Shown here one piece after another: positions 1 to 7,979 of a stretch of 29,416 nt of DNA. The translations under genes and the position numbers were made by a program. A model generated the notes under the pieces. That model saw only the letters and a list, made by a program, of their open reading frames with translations, did no database searches and had not been told where the DNA came from. Source of the stretch: CAZOWW01 sp964583765 (GTDB taxonomy: Bacteria; Actinomycetota; Actinomycetes; Actinomycetales; Kineosporiaceae); contig CAZOWW010000075.1 of NCBI GenBank assembly GCA_964583765.1, forward strand, positions 1 to 29,416. Reading direction: 5' to 3'. Position 1 is the first letter of the stretch; each line of letters opens with the position of its first letter.

Positions 1-14
1 TGGTCCCTCGGCGG

Positions 15-1286
15 ATGCCCCGGGACGCCTGGAATCCCCGTCGCTACGCGCAGCTGTTGAGGGCCCCGAACTACCGCTGGTGGCGCCCCCTGCTCAGCAT
101 CGCGGTCGCACTCGGTGTCTTCCTCGGCATCGTCATCCCGATCGGCGTCGTCATCATGCTCCTCGCCGACCACGCCCGACCGGGAAGCCTGTTCTGGCAG
201 CTCGAGCCTCACGGGGCCGATTCCGTCTGGGTGATGACCCCGATCGGCATGGTCGTGTCCAACCTGGAGCTCGCCGTGGGGATCCCGCTCGCGATCACCG
301 CGGTGTGGATCGGCTTCGGCTGGCGGCCTCGGTGGACCTTCTCCCTGCGACCGGGCATGCGCTGGGGCTGGCTCGGACTGAGCACCGTGGTGGCGGTCGG
401 CGTGCTCGTCCCCATGTTGCTCCTGCCAGGGCTGTGGGATTCCGACATGCGGTGGAGCCCGGCTTCGGACGCGGGGAAGCTGATCCTCGCGGTGCTGCTC
501 ACGACGCCGTTGCAGGCGGCGGGGGAGGAGTTCATCTTCCGGGGGTGGCTCAACCAACTCGTCGGGTCCCTGCTGCCCTGGCGCCGTGTCTCGTCGCCGG
601 TGGCCGCGGTGGTCTCGTCCACGTTGTTCACGCTCGCCCACGGGCAGCAGGACATCTGGTTGTTCAGCGACCGATTCCTCTTCGGCATGGCGGCGTGCTG
701 GCTCGTCTGGCGCACCGGTGGTCTGGAGACCGGGATCGCCGTCCACGCGGTGAACAACATCGTCATCTTCGTGGTCGCCGCCCTGACCGACCAGCTCGAC
801 AGCACGATGTCCGACGGCGGCGACCTCGTCGGTCTCGCCGTCGACGTGGCGATGCTGGTGGTGGTGTGCCTCGTCGTGCACTTCCTGGCCCGACGACGTG
901 CCCTCACCGCCGAGTTCGTGCCACCGGCCGCTCCGGCCGTGGTCGCGGCGGCTCCGGTCCCGGTGGCACCGGCCTCCGGCGTCGCCTCGTGGTCGCCGGC
1001 TCAGACGTGGGCTCCGGCTCAGACGTACCTGCCGCCGGCAGCGTCCCAGGTCCCGTCGTTCGCTCCCGCCACCGTGCCGGGCTCGGCCGTCCCGTCCGCC
1101 TCCGCGGCGATGCCGGGGCCGCTCCCTGGGGCCGCGTCCTGGCCCAGAGAGCCAGGGCCCGCCGCATCGGGGCCCAGAGAGCCAGGGCCCGCCGCGTCGG
1201 GGCCCCCCGCGCCGGCGGCGGGCGTTCCAGGGTCTGGAACGCCGGAGGTCGAACCCGGCAGCGGAACGTTCCGCGCATGGGAGTGA
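15..1286 (+). CDS. CPBP-family intramembrane metalloprotease (Abi/CAAX-like)
   Basis: Polytopic membrane protein of 423 residues. Family signatures are E171-E172 followed by F175-R176-G177 (EExxFRG), H209 in the next helix, and H244xxxN248; these are the predicted zinc-binding and catalytic residues of the CPBP (CAAX protease and bacteriocin-processing) family. Hydrophobic segments fill about residues 25-290, and a Pro/Ala/Ser-rich, probably cytoplasmic tail runs from about 300 to 423 with an internal 10-residue duplication. The substrate cannot be told from sequence; family members cleave prenylated or other membrane peptides or act as immunity factors. The ATG at 15 is the first start in the window, but the frame is open to the window edge, so the true start could lie upstream. 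Its stop overlaps the start of the HAD gene, suggesting one transcript. Confidence 0.85.
   Translation: MPRDAWNPRRYAQLLRAPNYRWWRPLLSIAVALGVFLGIVIPIGVVIMLLADHARPGSLFWQLEPHGADSVWVMTPIGMVVSNLELAVGIPLAITAVWIGFGWRPRWTFSLRPGMRWGWLGLSTVVAVGVLVPMLLLPGLWDSDMRWSPASDAGKLILAVLLTTPLQAAGEEFIFRGWLNQLVGSLLPWRRVSSPVAAVVSSTLFTLAHGQQDIWLFSDRFLFGMAACWLVWRTGGLETGIAVHAVNNIVIFVVAALTDQLDSTMSDGGDLVGLAVDVAMLVVVCLVVHFLARRRALTAEFVPPAAPAVVAAAPVPVAPASGVASWSPAQTWAPAQTYLPPAASQVPSFAPATVPGSAVPSASAAMPGPLPGAASWPREPGPAASGPREPGPAASGPPAPAAGVPGSGTPEVEPGSGTFRAWE
1141..1200 (+). repeat. Tandem 30-bp repeat in the protease tail
   Basis: Two adjacent 30-bp units (1141-1170 and 1171-1200) differ at one base. They encode a duplicated Pro/Gly/Ala-rich decapeptide in the disordered C-terminal tail of the CPBP protein. 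The unit is a multiple of three, so copy changes keep the frame. Confidence 0.85.
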
Positions 1287-2230
1287 GCGGCACGACGTCC
1301 CGGCCGGGCGAGGCCGAGGCGTTCGCGGCGGGGTCGTCGGGGCCGTCCCTGGCCGGATCGGGACATCTGGGGACGGCGTCCTCGGAGCTCCTCCCGCCGG
1401 CGGCGGACTGCCCCGTGGAGGCCGTGCTGTTGGACCTGGACGACACCCTGATCGACACGCGCGGTGCCTTCCGGGCCGCGGTGCTGGGGCAGGTGCGTCG
1501 TTGGCTGCCTCGATTGGGCCAGGAGAGCCACGAGGCGGTCGTGCTGCGCTGGTGCCTTGATCCGTGCGGGCACTTCAGGGCCTATACGCGCGGGGAACAC
1601 GACTTCGCCACCCAACGGCGACTTCGCGTGCGCGACCTCCACACGCAGTTCGGCGGTCCTGCGCTGGACGACGCCGAGATCGACAGTTGGCTGGTGGAGT
1701 TCGACCGGACCTTCGCGGCGTCCCTGCGTGTCAACCGGGACGCCCTTCCCGCGCTGGACGACCTGGACCGGATCGGACTGCCCTGGGGAGTGTTGACGAA
1801 CGCGGCCCGGGGCTTCTCGGCGGCCAAGCTGGCGAGGCTCGGCCTGACCGAGCGGGTGCCTCTGACGGTCTGTCTGGACGACCTCGGCTTCGGCAAGCCC
1901 GATCCACGGGTCTTCCACCTCGCCTGCTCCCGGCTGGGGGTGCCGGCACGGCGCTGCGCCTACGTGGGGGACGAGGTGGACGTGGACGCCCGTGCCGCTG
2001 CCGCCGCCGGGCTCATGGGGATCTGGCTGGATCGGCACGGTTCCGGGCTGCGCCCCGAGGACCTGCCGGTGCTGCGGAGCCTGGACGGGCTGACGGAACT
2101 GCTCCGCACGAGGCCGGTGGCCGCTCCGGAGACCGTTCCCGGTACCGGTCCTGGGCCGACCTGGGGGAACACGGTGGGGGTGCTCGCCGGCGACGGTAAC
2201 GGATTTGGGCCCGGCGCGCCCGACCGGTAG
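1277..2230 (+). CDS. HAD-superfamily hydrolase
   Basis: Predicted phosphatase of the haloacid dehalogenase superfamily, subfamily I. Motif I is LLDLDDTLIDT with nucleophile D53 and acid D55; motif II is the VLTNA stretch; motif III is the Lys in FGKPDPRVF; motif IV is GDEVDVDA. Together they form the Mg-dependent phosphoaspartyl site. The alpha-helical cap lies between motifs I and II. The substrate is unknown; phosphoglycolate- or nucleotide-phosphatase-like enzymes share this layout. The ATG at 1277 overlaps the stop of the upstream gene by 10 bases, giving 317 aa, but the first 46 residues are low complexity. A GTG at 1415, directly before the conserved core, would give 271 aa and is a real alternative. 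The 3' end overlaps the tRNA promoter. Confidence 0.85.
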   Translation: MGVSGTTSRPGEAEAFAAGSSGPSLAGSGHLGTASSELLPPAADCPVEAVLLDLDDTLIDTRGAFRAAVLGQVRRWLPRLGQESHEAVVLRWCLDPCGHFRAYTRGEHDFATQRRLRVRDLHTQFGGPALDDAEIDSWLVEFDRTFAASLRVNRDALPALDDLDRIGLPWGVLTNAARGFSAAKLARLGLTERVPLTVCLDDLGFGKPDPRVFHLACSRLGVPARRCAYVGDEVDVDARAAAAAGLMGIWLDRHGSGLRPEDLPVLRSLDGLTELLRTRPVAAPETVPGTGPGPTWGNTVGVLAGDGNGFGPGAPDR

Positions 2231-2233
2231 AGT
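2205..2233 (+). promoter_or_regulatory. Candidate promoter of the tRNA-Gln/tRNA-Glu unit
   Basis: TTGGGC (2205-2210) and TAGAGT (2228-2233) are separated by exactly 17 bases, matching the primary-sigma layout. Transcription would start near 2240, about 40 bases before the mature tRNA-Gln. The -10 overlaps the stop codon of the HAD gene. No other promoter-like pair lies between the HAD gene and the tRNA. Confidence 0.55.
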
Positions 2234-2279
2234 CTCTCGTCGGGCCGGTCCTCCGGAAAACGGGGAGTCGGTACCCCCT

Positions 2280-2351
2280 TGGGGTATGGTGTAATTGGCA
2301 GCACGCCGGATTCTGGTTCCGTCAGTCTAGGTTCGAGTCCTGGTACCCCAG
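2280..2351 (+). tRNA. tRNA-Gln, anticodon CTG
   Basis: Full cloverleaf. The seven-pair acceptor stem is 2280-2286 with 2344-2350, with discriminator G2351. The D-loop has the usual GG, the anticodon loop is TTCTGGT with CTG at 34-36, and the T-arm pairs CTAGG with CCTGG around TTCGAGT. The outermost anticodon-stem position looks like a C-T mismatch. CCA is not encoded. It reads CAG codons and is followed closely by tRNA-Glu. Confidence 0.95.
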
Positions 2352-2421
2352 CGTTGTCCGAGATCGGAAGGTCGGTCGCGGGCAGGACGTGGTCCACCGC
2401 GAGGTGGCGCCGCGGATGCAC

Positions 2422-2494
2422 GGCCCCGTTGTGTAGTGGCCTAGCACGCCGCCCTCTCAAGGCGGTAGCGCGGGTTCGAATCCCGTCGGGGCTA
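2422..2494 (+). tRNA. tRNA-Glu, anticodon CTC
   Basis: Full cloverleaf. Acceptor GGCCCCG pairs with CGGGGCT (first pair G-T) and the discriminator is A2494. The anticodon stem CCGCC/GGCGG closes the loop CTCTCAA with CTC at 34-36. The T-arm GCGGG/CCCGT surrounds TTCGAAT. No encoded CCA. It decodes GAG. It shares a transcript with tRNA-Gln 70 bases upstream and ends at the hairpin starting at 2506. Confidence 0.96.
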
Positions 2495-2505
2495 CGGCAG
2501 GTACG

Positions 2506-2545
2506 ACGTCATGAGCCGGGACCAGGTCCCGGCTCATGACGTTTT
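2506..2545 (+). terminator. Strong intrinsic terminator after the tRNA pair
   Basis: A perfect 17-bp inverted repeat (2506-2522 with 2526-2542) with a 3-base loop is followed by a short T run (TTT after the stem). It begins 12 bases after tRNA-Glu and is the strongest hairpin I found in the window. The T run lies only on the plus-strand side, so it should end tRNA transcription rather than that of the minus-strand gene beyond it. Confidence 0.9.
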
Positions 2546-2615
2546 GGCTGGTGAGGCCGGTGATCTCACCACGCCGGCGGCGGCCAGGACCTTCCCCGGA
2601 CCAGTACGTGCCCCC

Positions 2616-3494
2616 TCATGACCGCAGAGCACTTTCCGGGTGCTGACCATCGCCGGCTCGAGCCTGGTTCCCGCCGGGGATCCCCCCGCGTTGAGCCTGC
2701 GGCTCGGTGTGGTCGAACCCGGGCACGGAAGCACTCGTGGAACGGCGGGCGAGATAACCCAACAGCCCGACGATGACCCCGGTGGCGAGGACGGTGACGG
2801 TTCCGTCGCCCACGCCCAGGCCGCTGCGGGCGCGGGGTTTGCCGAGCCAGTCCGCGATGGAGGCCCCGAGGGGGCGGGTCAACACGTAGGCGATCCAGAA
2901 GGCAGTGATGCCGTTCATCCACCGTCCCGCCCGGGCGATGGCGGGAACGGCGATCGCCGCGGCGAAGAACAGGATCGAGGCCAGGTAACCCAGGTGCAGG
3001 GAGAACGCGGTCAGGTCACCGGCCGCCGTCCCGAGGGCGAAGGTCGCGAGGACCGTCAGCCAGTAGAAGATCTCTCGACTGCGGGTGACGATGCTGTGGA
3101 TCGAGAGCGTCCGTTCGGTGCGCCACCACACCATGAAGATGACCGCGAGCGCCATCGCATAGGCCGTGGTGGTCACGGGATAGGGGAGACCGAGCAGGCG
3201 ATGGAAGCCGTCGGCGGCCATCGTGCCGAAGACGGCGACCATCGCCACCGCGAACCAGTACCTTTCCGCACGGTAGGTGCGGCTGTGCAGTTGCAGCACC
3301 AACGCGACCGCCAGCCCGCAGGTGCCGATGGCCCCGGCGAGGACGAGGCTGCCCTGGACCAGGAAGTCCGAGGCTGCCTCTCCCATCCCGGTCGTGAGTA
3401 CTTTGATGATCCAGAAGAGTGCCGTGACCTCCGGCACCTTCGAGGCGAGGGGTGCACGGACAGAAGCGGGTTCGGTGCTGGTCGGAGCGTTCAT
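2616..3494 (-). CDS. DUF347-type four-repeat membrane protein (copy A)
   Basis: Membrane protein of 292 residues belonging to the DUF347/COG4705 type; molecular function not known to me. Four internal repeats share an aromatic-Trp, then a Thr, a Gly and an Asp: near residues 19-45 (KVPEVT...FWIIKVLTT..GE), 78-97, 139-160 and 195-216. A further conserved stretch, RTERTLSIHSIV, lies near 125-136. Roughly nine hydrophobic segments end near residue 250, followed by a hydrophilic tail. The ATG has an AGGGA Shine-Dalgarno five bases upstream. It lies downstream of a paralog in the same direction (174-base gap), and the pair faces a two-component operon. The matching repeats and RTLSIHSIV block leave no doubt that the two copies are related. 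Confidence 0.85.
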   Translation of the reverse strand: MNAPTSTEPASVRAPLASKVPEVTALFWIIKVLTTGMGEAASDFLVQGSLVLAGAIGTCGLAVALVLQLHSRTYRAERYWFAVAMVAVFGTMAADGFHRLLGLPYPVTTTAYAMALAVIFMVWWRTERTLSIHSIVTRSREIFYWLTVLATFALGTAAGDLTAFSLHLGYLASILFFAAAIAVPAIARAGRWMNGITAFWIAYVLTRPLGASIADWLGKPRARSGLGVGDGTVTVLATGVIVGLLGYLARRSTSASVPGFDHTEPQAQRGGIPGGNQARAGDGQHPESALRS

Positions 3495-3668
3495 CGTGTC
3501 CCTGTGTGAATGGGTGCTGGGCAGAGGTCCCGCACGTTCCGCCTGGGGAGACGGCGTCGGAGGCGTGACCCCACGACGCGGTCCCGGAAGAGGTCCTCGC
3601 CGGGGAGTGTGGTGGCTTCGTCCTTCGGCGCGAGGAACGCTGCTCCCCGATGCGGGCGAACTGCCTGT

Positions 3669-4511
3669 CTATCGGGCGACGTCCTGGCGTGCGAGTTCGG
3701 TGCGGTCCTTCCTGGTCGCGGTCAGGTAGACCACGCAGGCGAAGATGGCGGCGAGGAAGAGGACGCTGGTCCACAGCGTGCCGAGTCCGAGACCGCCTTC
3801 GGATCGATCGGAGCCCAGATAGTCGCCGATGTTCGCGCCCAGAGGTCTGGTGAGGATGTAGGCGATCCAGAACGTGAGCACCGGGCCGGCTCCGAGGCGC
3901 CACGCGACGAAGACGGTGGCGATCAGCCCGGCGGGCAGCAGCACGGACGGCCCCGGTCCCCAGCCGGTCAGGTCCAGCGTCCAGTCACCGGCTGCGGTGC
4001 CGAGCGAGAACGTGACCAGGACGGTGACCCAGTAGAAGCTCTCCCTGGACGGCGTGACGATCGAGTGGATCGACAGCGTGCGTTCGCGGGCGTACCAGAC
4101 GGCGAAGACCACGGCCAGGAGCGCGGCGAAGACCACGGTGCTGATCCACAGGGGCACGTTGCGGGCGTCGGTGAGGTTGTCGGTCAGCAGCGTGCCGACC
4201 ACGCTGATCAGCACGACCACGAGCCAGTAGATGCCCGGAACGTAACCGCGACGGCGGAACTGCGCGGTCAGGGCGACGACCAGGGCGGCGGAGAAGAGCA
4301 GCGTGGTGTTGGTGAGCCCGAAGCCGAGGGTGGAGTTGACGTAGTCGGCGAAGCTCTCGCCGACCGTGGTGCACAGGATCTTGATGATCCAGAAGTAGAG
4401 GGTGACCTCGGGCACCTTGTTGAGCAGACGGCGTCCCGTCGCTTCGGCTCGATCGCGCCGGTCCGCGGTGAGGGTGGGCGTGTCATACCCGTCGGTGGTT
4501 CGTACTGTCAT
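3669..4511 (-). CDS. DUF347-type four-repeat membrane protein (copy B)
   Basis: Paralog of the gene at 2616-3494, 280 residues from the ATG at 4511. It starts with a hydrophilic segment of about 30 residues, then NKVPEVTLYFWIIKILCTT and GESFAD, with the same repeated Trp-Thr-Gly-Asp pattern at about 31-57, 96-111, 156-176 and 213-231, and RERTLSIHSIVTPSRESFYW at about 142-161. Two starts are possible: the ATG at 4511 has GGAGG only two bases away, while an upstream ATG at 4535 has no ribosome site and would sit inside the TTGACA repeat, so 4511 is preferred. Function unknown; a transporter or a membrane stress protein is possible. The divergent response regulator is the likely controller. Confidence 0.85.
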   Translation of the reverse strand: MTVRTTDGYDTPTLTADRRDRAEATGRRLLNKVPEVTLYFWIIKILCTTVGESFADYVNSTLGFGLTNTTLLFSAALVVALTAQFRRRGYVPGIYWLVVVLISVVGTLLTDNLTDARNVPLWISTVVFAALLAVVFAVWYARERTLSIHSIVTPSRESFYWVTVLVTFSLGTAAGDWTLDLTGWGPGPSVLLPAGLIATVFVAWRLGAGPVLTFWIAYILTRPLGANIGDYLGSDRSEGGLGLGTLWTSVLFLAAIFACVVYLTATRKDRTELARQDVAR

Positions 4512-4534
4512 GACCTCCAGCGTCGACCGGGCCA

Positions 4535-4551
4535 TGTCAACGCGGTGTCAA
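4535..4551 (-). promoter_or_regulatory. Candidate response-regulator box: TTGACA-N5-TTGACA
   Basis: On the minus strand TTGACA occurs twice, with starts 11 bases apart, between the divergent DUF347 gene (start 4511) and the response regulator (start 4601). Direct half-sites one helical turn apart are the usual target layout of OmpR/PhoB-type dimers. Neither copy has a convincing -10 at 16-18 bases, which argues for an activator site rather than two -35 boxes. Binding is inferred. Confidence 0.5.
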
Positions 4552-4600
4552 GGGCTCGCCCAGGTTTCAGATCTCCGCGTGTGACTGCGAGCATCGAGGG

Positions 4601-5266
4601 GTGAGCGCGATCCGGGTCCTGCTGGTCGAGGACGACGAGGCGATCAGTGCGCCTCTGAGCCGGGGACTGCGCCGGGAAGGGTACGACGTCGCGGTGTGTG
4701 CCGATGGGCGCAGCGGGTTGCGGGCCGGCTTGGATCCGTCGGTCTCGTTGGTCATCCTCGACGTCGGGTTGCCGTACCTGGACGGCCTGGAGGTCTGCCG
4801 CAGGCTCCGGGCCGCTCGGCACGGGCTGCAGATCCTGCTGTTGACGGCCTTGGCCGAGGAGGTGCATGCCGTTGACGGCCTCGATGCGGGAGCCGATGAC
4901 TACATCGCCAAGCCCTTCCGGCTCGCCGAACTGCTCGCGCGGGTTCGCGCCGCCGCCCGACGGGCACGACCGCCCGAACTGACCGCCAGCGGAGTCCGGG
5001 TGGACCCGGCCTCGCGGCGAGCGTTCCTGCACGGTCACGAACTGGCCCTGTCGCCCAAGGAGTTCGACCTGCTCGCCCGGCTGGTCCTGGACGCCGGCAA
5101 GGTGGTGACCCGTGCCCAGTTGCTCCGCGACGTGTGGCAGACGACCTGGGCGGGTTCCACGCGCAGCCTCGACCAACACGTGTCCTGGTTGCGCGGCAAG
5201 CTCGGCGACGACAAGATCGTCACGGTCCGGGGCAAGGGATACCGCTTCGCGGAGGACTCCGCGTGA
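4601..5266 (+). CDS. OmpR/PhoB-family response regulator
   Basis: Two-domain regulator of 221 aa. The receiver domain (about 4-115) has acidic residues E10-D11-D12, phospho-acceptor D54 (VILD), T82 and K104 (AKPF). The C-terminal winged helix (about 125-218) carries the LSPKEFDLLARLV start and the KLGDDKIVTVRGKGYRF wing. Phosphorylated by the downstream kinase, it would bind direct-repeat DNA; the nearest candidate is 4535-4551. The GTG at 4601 follows GAGGG directly with no spacer, so the start may be weakly initiated or leaderless; an upstream GTG at 4581 runs into a stop. The stop overlaps the kinase GTG, implying translational coupling. Confidence 0.95.
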   Translation: MSAIRVLLVEDDEAISAPLSRGLRREGYDVAVCADGRSGLRAGLDPSVSLVILDVGLPYLDGLEVCRRLRAARHGLQILLLTALAEEVHAVDGLDAGADDYIAKPFRLAELLARVRAAARRARPPELTASGVRVDPASRRAFLHGHELALSPKEFDLLARLVLDAGKVVTRAQLLRDVWQTTWAGSTRSLDQHVSWLRGKLGDDKIVTVRGKGYRFAEDSA

Positions 5267-6510
5267 GGCGTCGCCTGCTCACCAGCACCCTGGCCATTGC
5301 CCTGGCCTGTGTCGTCGTCCTCGGGGTTCCACTGGCCTTGCTGGCCCGGGACCAGGTCTGGACGTCCGCCCGGGACCGGCTCCGCGAGCAGGCGACAGGC
5401 GTGGCTGCCGGCCTGGAGGACCGCCTGGACGCCGACCGGCCGATCGACGTGCGGCGTTACCTGACGGCGTTGCCCGATCGGCGGATCGTGGTTCACCCGA
5501 CGCACGGTGCGACGATCTCGGCGGGTCCGAGCTGGGACGGACCGGTCTTCCGGGCGACCGTCGTCGTGGGCGGCAACCGCATCACGGTGGAGGCGCCGTC
5601 CCGACCGGTCACCGAGCGGGCGCGACGAGTGAGTCTGGTGGTGGTGGGGCTCGCGGGTCTCGCGGCGGTCGCCGCGGTGGGCCTTGCCCTGTGGCAGACC
5701 CGCAGACTCGCCCGGCCGGTCGCCGATCTCGTGCGCCGGGCCGACGCGCTCGGGCGGGGACAATTCGCGGCCAGTGTGTTGACCAGTGGAGTGCCGGAGA
5801 TCGACCGCATCTCCGAGGTCCTCGAGCGAAGTGCCCGCCAGGTCGGAGCGCTGGTCACCCTTCAACGTGAGTTCGCCTCCGATGCCGCGCACCAGTTGCG
5901 CACGCCCCTGACGAGCGTCGGGCTGCACCTTGAGGAGATCACGACAATCGGTGATCCAGCGGTGCGGGACGAGGCGAGTGCAGCACTTGCCCAGGTGGAG
6001 CGCCTGGAGGGCGTGATCACTGCTCTTCTCGCACGAGCCCGGGGCAATGCCCTTGAGCCGGAGTTCCTTGATCTCGCCGAACTCGTCGCAGACAGTGCCA
6101 CCTCGTGGCAACGGGTCCTCGCTCGCCAGGATCGCCGCCTGATCCTGGATCTCGCGGGACCGGTGGCGGTCCTCGCCCGGCGCGACCACCTGCACAGCGT
6201 GCTGGCCTCGCTCCTGGACAACGCGGTCAGTCACGGACGGGGAACTGTCACGGTCACCGTCCGCGCAGCTGGCGATCAAGCCCGGCTGGCCGTCCACGAC
6301 GAGGGCCCTGGCGTTCCGGAGCACCTTGCCGCACCCATCTTCACGCGCAGGGTCAGCGGCAGTCTTGGAACGGGGATCGGATTGGCGTTGGCCCGCGCAC
6401 TGGCCACCGCGGAATCCGGCACCCTGGAGCTCCACCCCGATCGACCAGCCGAGTTCACCCTCACCCTCCCAGGACACGCACACGCAGCGGATGCCCCTCT
6501 CCCCGGATGA
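5263..6510 (+). CDS. Membrane sensor histidine kinase
   Basis: Partner kinase of the response regulator, 415 aa. TM1 is at about 5-28, then a short extracytoplasmic region of about 90 residues with no recognisable sensor fold, TM2 at about 123-145, and a HAMP linker to about 195. The HisKA domain has H210 in SDAAHQLRTPLTS (HQLRTP rather than the commoner HELRTP). The ATPase domain has N320 (LLDNAVSHG), D346 in DEGPG and GTGIGLALARAL at 369-380. All catalytic boxes are intact. It starts at a GTG overlapping the regulator stop by four bases (GTGA). The signal is unknown, but the divergent DUF347 membrane genes are the obvious regulon. A hairpin follows at 6548. Confidence 0.93.
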   Translation: MRRRLLTSTLAIALACVVVLGVPLALLARDQVWTSARDRLREQATGVAAGLEDRLDADRPIDVRRYLTALPDRRIVVHPTHGATISAGPSWDGPVFRATVVVGGNRITVEAPSRPVTERARRVSLVVVGLAGLAAVAAVGLALWQTRRLARPVADLVRRADALGRGQFAASVLTSGVPEIDRISEVLERSARQVGALVTLQREFASDAAHQLRTPLTSVGLHLEEITTIGDPAVRDEASAALAQVERLEGVITALLARARGNALEPEFLDLAELVADSATSWQRVLARQDRRLILDLAGPVAVLARRDHLHSVLASLLDNAVSHGRGTVTVTVRAAGDQARLAVHDEGPGVPEHLAAPIFTRRVSGSLGTGIGLALARALATAESGTLELHPDRPAEFTLTLPGHAHAADAPLPG

Positions 6511-6820
6511 GAGCCCGGTCGGGACCCGCGGGTTCCCGCGTCGCTCACCGACCTTGACGGTCGGCCCTTGAAGATCTTCGCGGCTGCCGCCGGCGAACTG
6601 CGAGCGCGTCGGGGAATGCGGGGGCGGGCGGATCGGCTCGGTGCGTCGGGGCTCGGCCACCGCAGCTGATCGCGAGGCCGTACGAGACCAAGGGCAAGTC
6701 CCCGCAGCCGGTTGCCGGGGCGCTGGCACAATGGCCGCCGTGATCAGGTAGGCGATCGGTTCTGGTCAACCGTCCCCGCGATCCGACCATGTCCGAGCAC
6801 CCGCTCAGTGAGGTGAGCTG
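6511..6820. other. Intergenic region between kinase and esterase
   Basis: About 310 bases without a convincing gene. It holds a GC-rich near-palindrome at 6521-6537, a clean hairpin at 6548-6564, the 10-bp palindrome GAAGATCTTC at 6570-6579, and at its end the good ribosome site GAGGTGAG before the esterase ATG. Short frames here lack coding character. I could not assign a promoter. Confidence 0.6.
6548..6564 (+). terminator. Candidate terminator of the two-component operon
   Basis: CCGACC and GGTCGG form a perfect 6-bp stem around the 5-base loop TTGAC, 37 bases after the kinase stop. There is no T tract, as is common for actinobacterial terminators, so the call rests on position and stem only. 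Confidence 0.45.
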
Positions 6821-7975
6821 ATGTCCTTGACCGGACCGTTCCTGCTGAGCCTGTTGATCATTGTCGCCCTGGCCGGGTTCGTCGCAGTGGTCGTGTTCGT
6901 TCCCCGGGTCCCGGGTAGCCGTCCTGGCCCGGTCCTGGCACGTGGGGGGATGATCCTCGGGGTTCACCTGCTCGGGTTGCTCGCGGCGGTCGTCGCCCTG
7001 AACGACCAGTACCTGTTCTACGCGGACTGGACGGACCTGGCAGGGGCGTTCGGCGCTCCCCAGACCGCGACCCACAGCCATGGCGGGGGCACCGCAGCCC
7101 AGGCTGCTGCCGCCCCGGTGGCCGGTGGCTCCGGGGGATCCGTCACTACCCCTGTCCTTCCGAGTGTTCCTGCCCTGATCGGCCAGGATCAGCGTGTGCT
7201 GCGATTCACCCTGACCGGTCCGGCCAGCGGCCTGAGCGGCACGGTGCTCGTCACCTTGCCCAAGGGCTACTCGGCAACCACCAACCAGACTCGCCGCTAC
7301 CCGGTGCTGGAGACCTTCCCGGGGTACCCGGGCGGTCCCTTCCAGTGGGTCGACGCGATGAACATCGGCACCGTGCTCGACAACGGCGCCGCTCAGAAGG
7401 TCATCGGCGAGACGATCGTCGTCTCGCCCGAGGTGGAGTTCCCGGCCGGGATCGACACCGAGTGCGTCAACGGGCCCACCGGGCGTCCCCAGGTGGAGAC
7501 CTGGCTCAGCAAGGACGTGCCCGACTGGCTGATCCGGACCTTCCGGGTGAACGTCGACCGCGCGTCCTGGGCCACGATCGGGTTCTCCGCCGGAGGCTGG
7601 TGCTCCGCGATGATCACCATGCTGCATCCGGACCGGTATTCCGCGGCCGTGGTGATGGGGGGCTACTTCGCTCCGGAGTTCAGCTGGAACTACAAGCCCT
7701 TCACGCCCAGCAGCCCCCAGGGCCGGTACTACGACCTGATCTCCCTGGTGCGGACCTCCCCGCCGCCGGTGGCCCTGTGGGTGGAGACCTCCCACTCGGA
7801 CGCGCTGTCCTATCCCTCGACCTCACGGATGCTCGCCGCGGTACACGCCCCCATGGCGATCGACGCCCTCGTCCTGACACACGCGGGGCACCGGGTCAGC
7901 CTCTGGCAGGGCGAACTGCCCCAGGTCCTGCGCTGGCTCGGCGCCAACATCCCTGGATTCGCCCCCACCCGCTGA
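6821..7975 (+). CDS. Membrane-anchored alpha/beta-hydrolase (esterase D/antigen 85-like fold)
   Basis: 384 residues. Two N-terminal hydrophobic segments (about 7-28 and 42-62) are followed by an Ala/Gly-rich linker and an alpha/beta-hydrolase domain from about 125 of the putative esterase (PF00756) type. The nucleophile is S256 in GFSAGGW; H357 in THAGHRVSLW is the likely catalytic His, and E322 or D327 could be the acid. C215 and C261 are both kept in the paralog at 9260-10396 and may form a disulfide, consistent with an extracytoplasmic domain. The same fold includes mycolyltransferases and simple esterases; the substrate is not deducible. GAGGTGAG lies about six bases before the ATG. It converges with the small gene at 8072. 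Confidence 0.82.
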   Translation: MSLTGPFLLSLLIIVALAGFVAVVVFVPRVPGSRPGPVLARGGMILGVHLLGLLAAVVALNDQYLFYADWTDLAGAFGAPQTATHSHGGGTAAQAAAAPVAGGSGGSVTTPVLPSVPALIGQDQRVLRFTLTGPASGLSGTVLVTLPKGYSATTNQTRRYPVLETFPGYPGGPFQWVDAMNIGTVLDNGAAQKVIGETIVVSPEVEFPAGIDTECVNGPTGRPQVETWLSKDVPDWLIRTFRVNVDRASWATIGFSAGGWCSAMITMLHPDRYSAAVVMGGYFAPEFSWNYKPFTPSSPQGRYYDLISLVRTSPPPVALWVETSHSDALSYPSTSRMLAAVHAPMAIDALVLTHAGHRVSLWQGELPQVLRWLGANIPGFAPTR

Positions 7976-7979
7976 CCTC

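Noticed and set aside
80..1276. Long open frame upstream of and continuous with the HAD gene
   Set aside because: Its translation is Arg/Pro-rich without domain structure and lies over the membrane-protease gene in another frame; real HAD sequence begins after 1277.
5035..6729. Minus-strand frame opposite the two-component genes
   Set aside because: Antisense to well-supported regulator and kinase domains; no recognisable domain.
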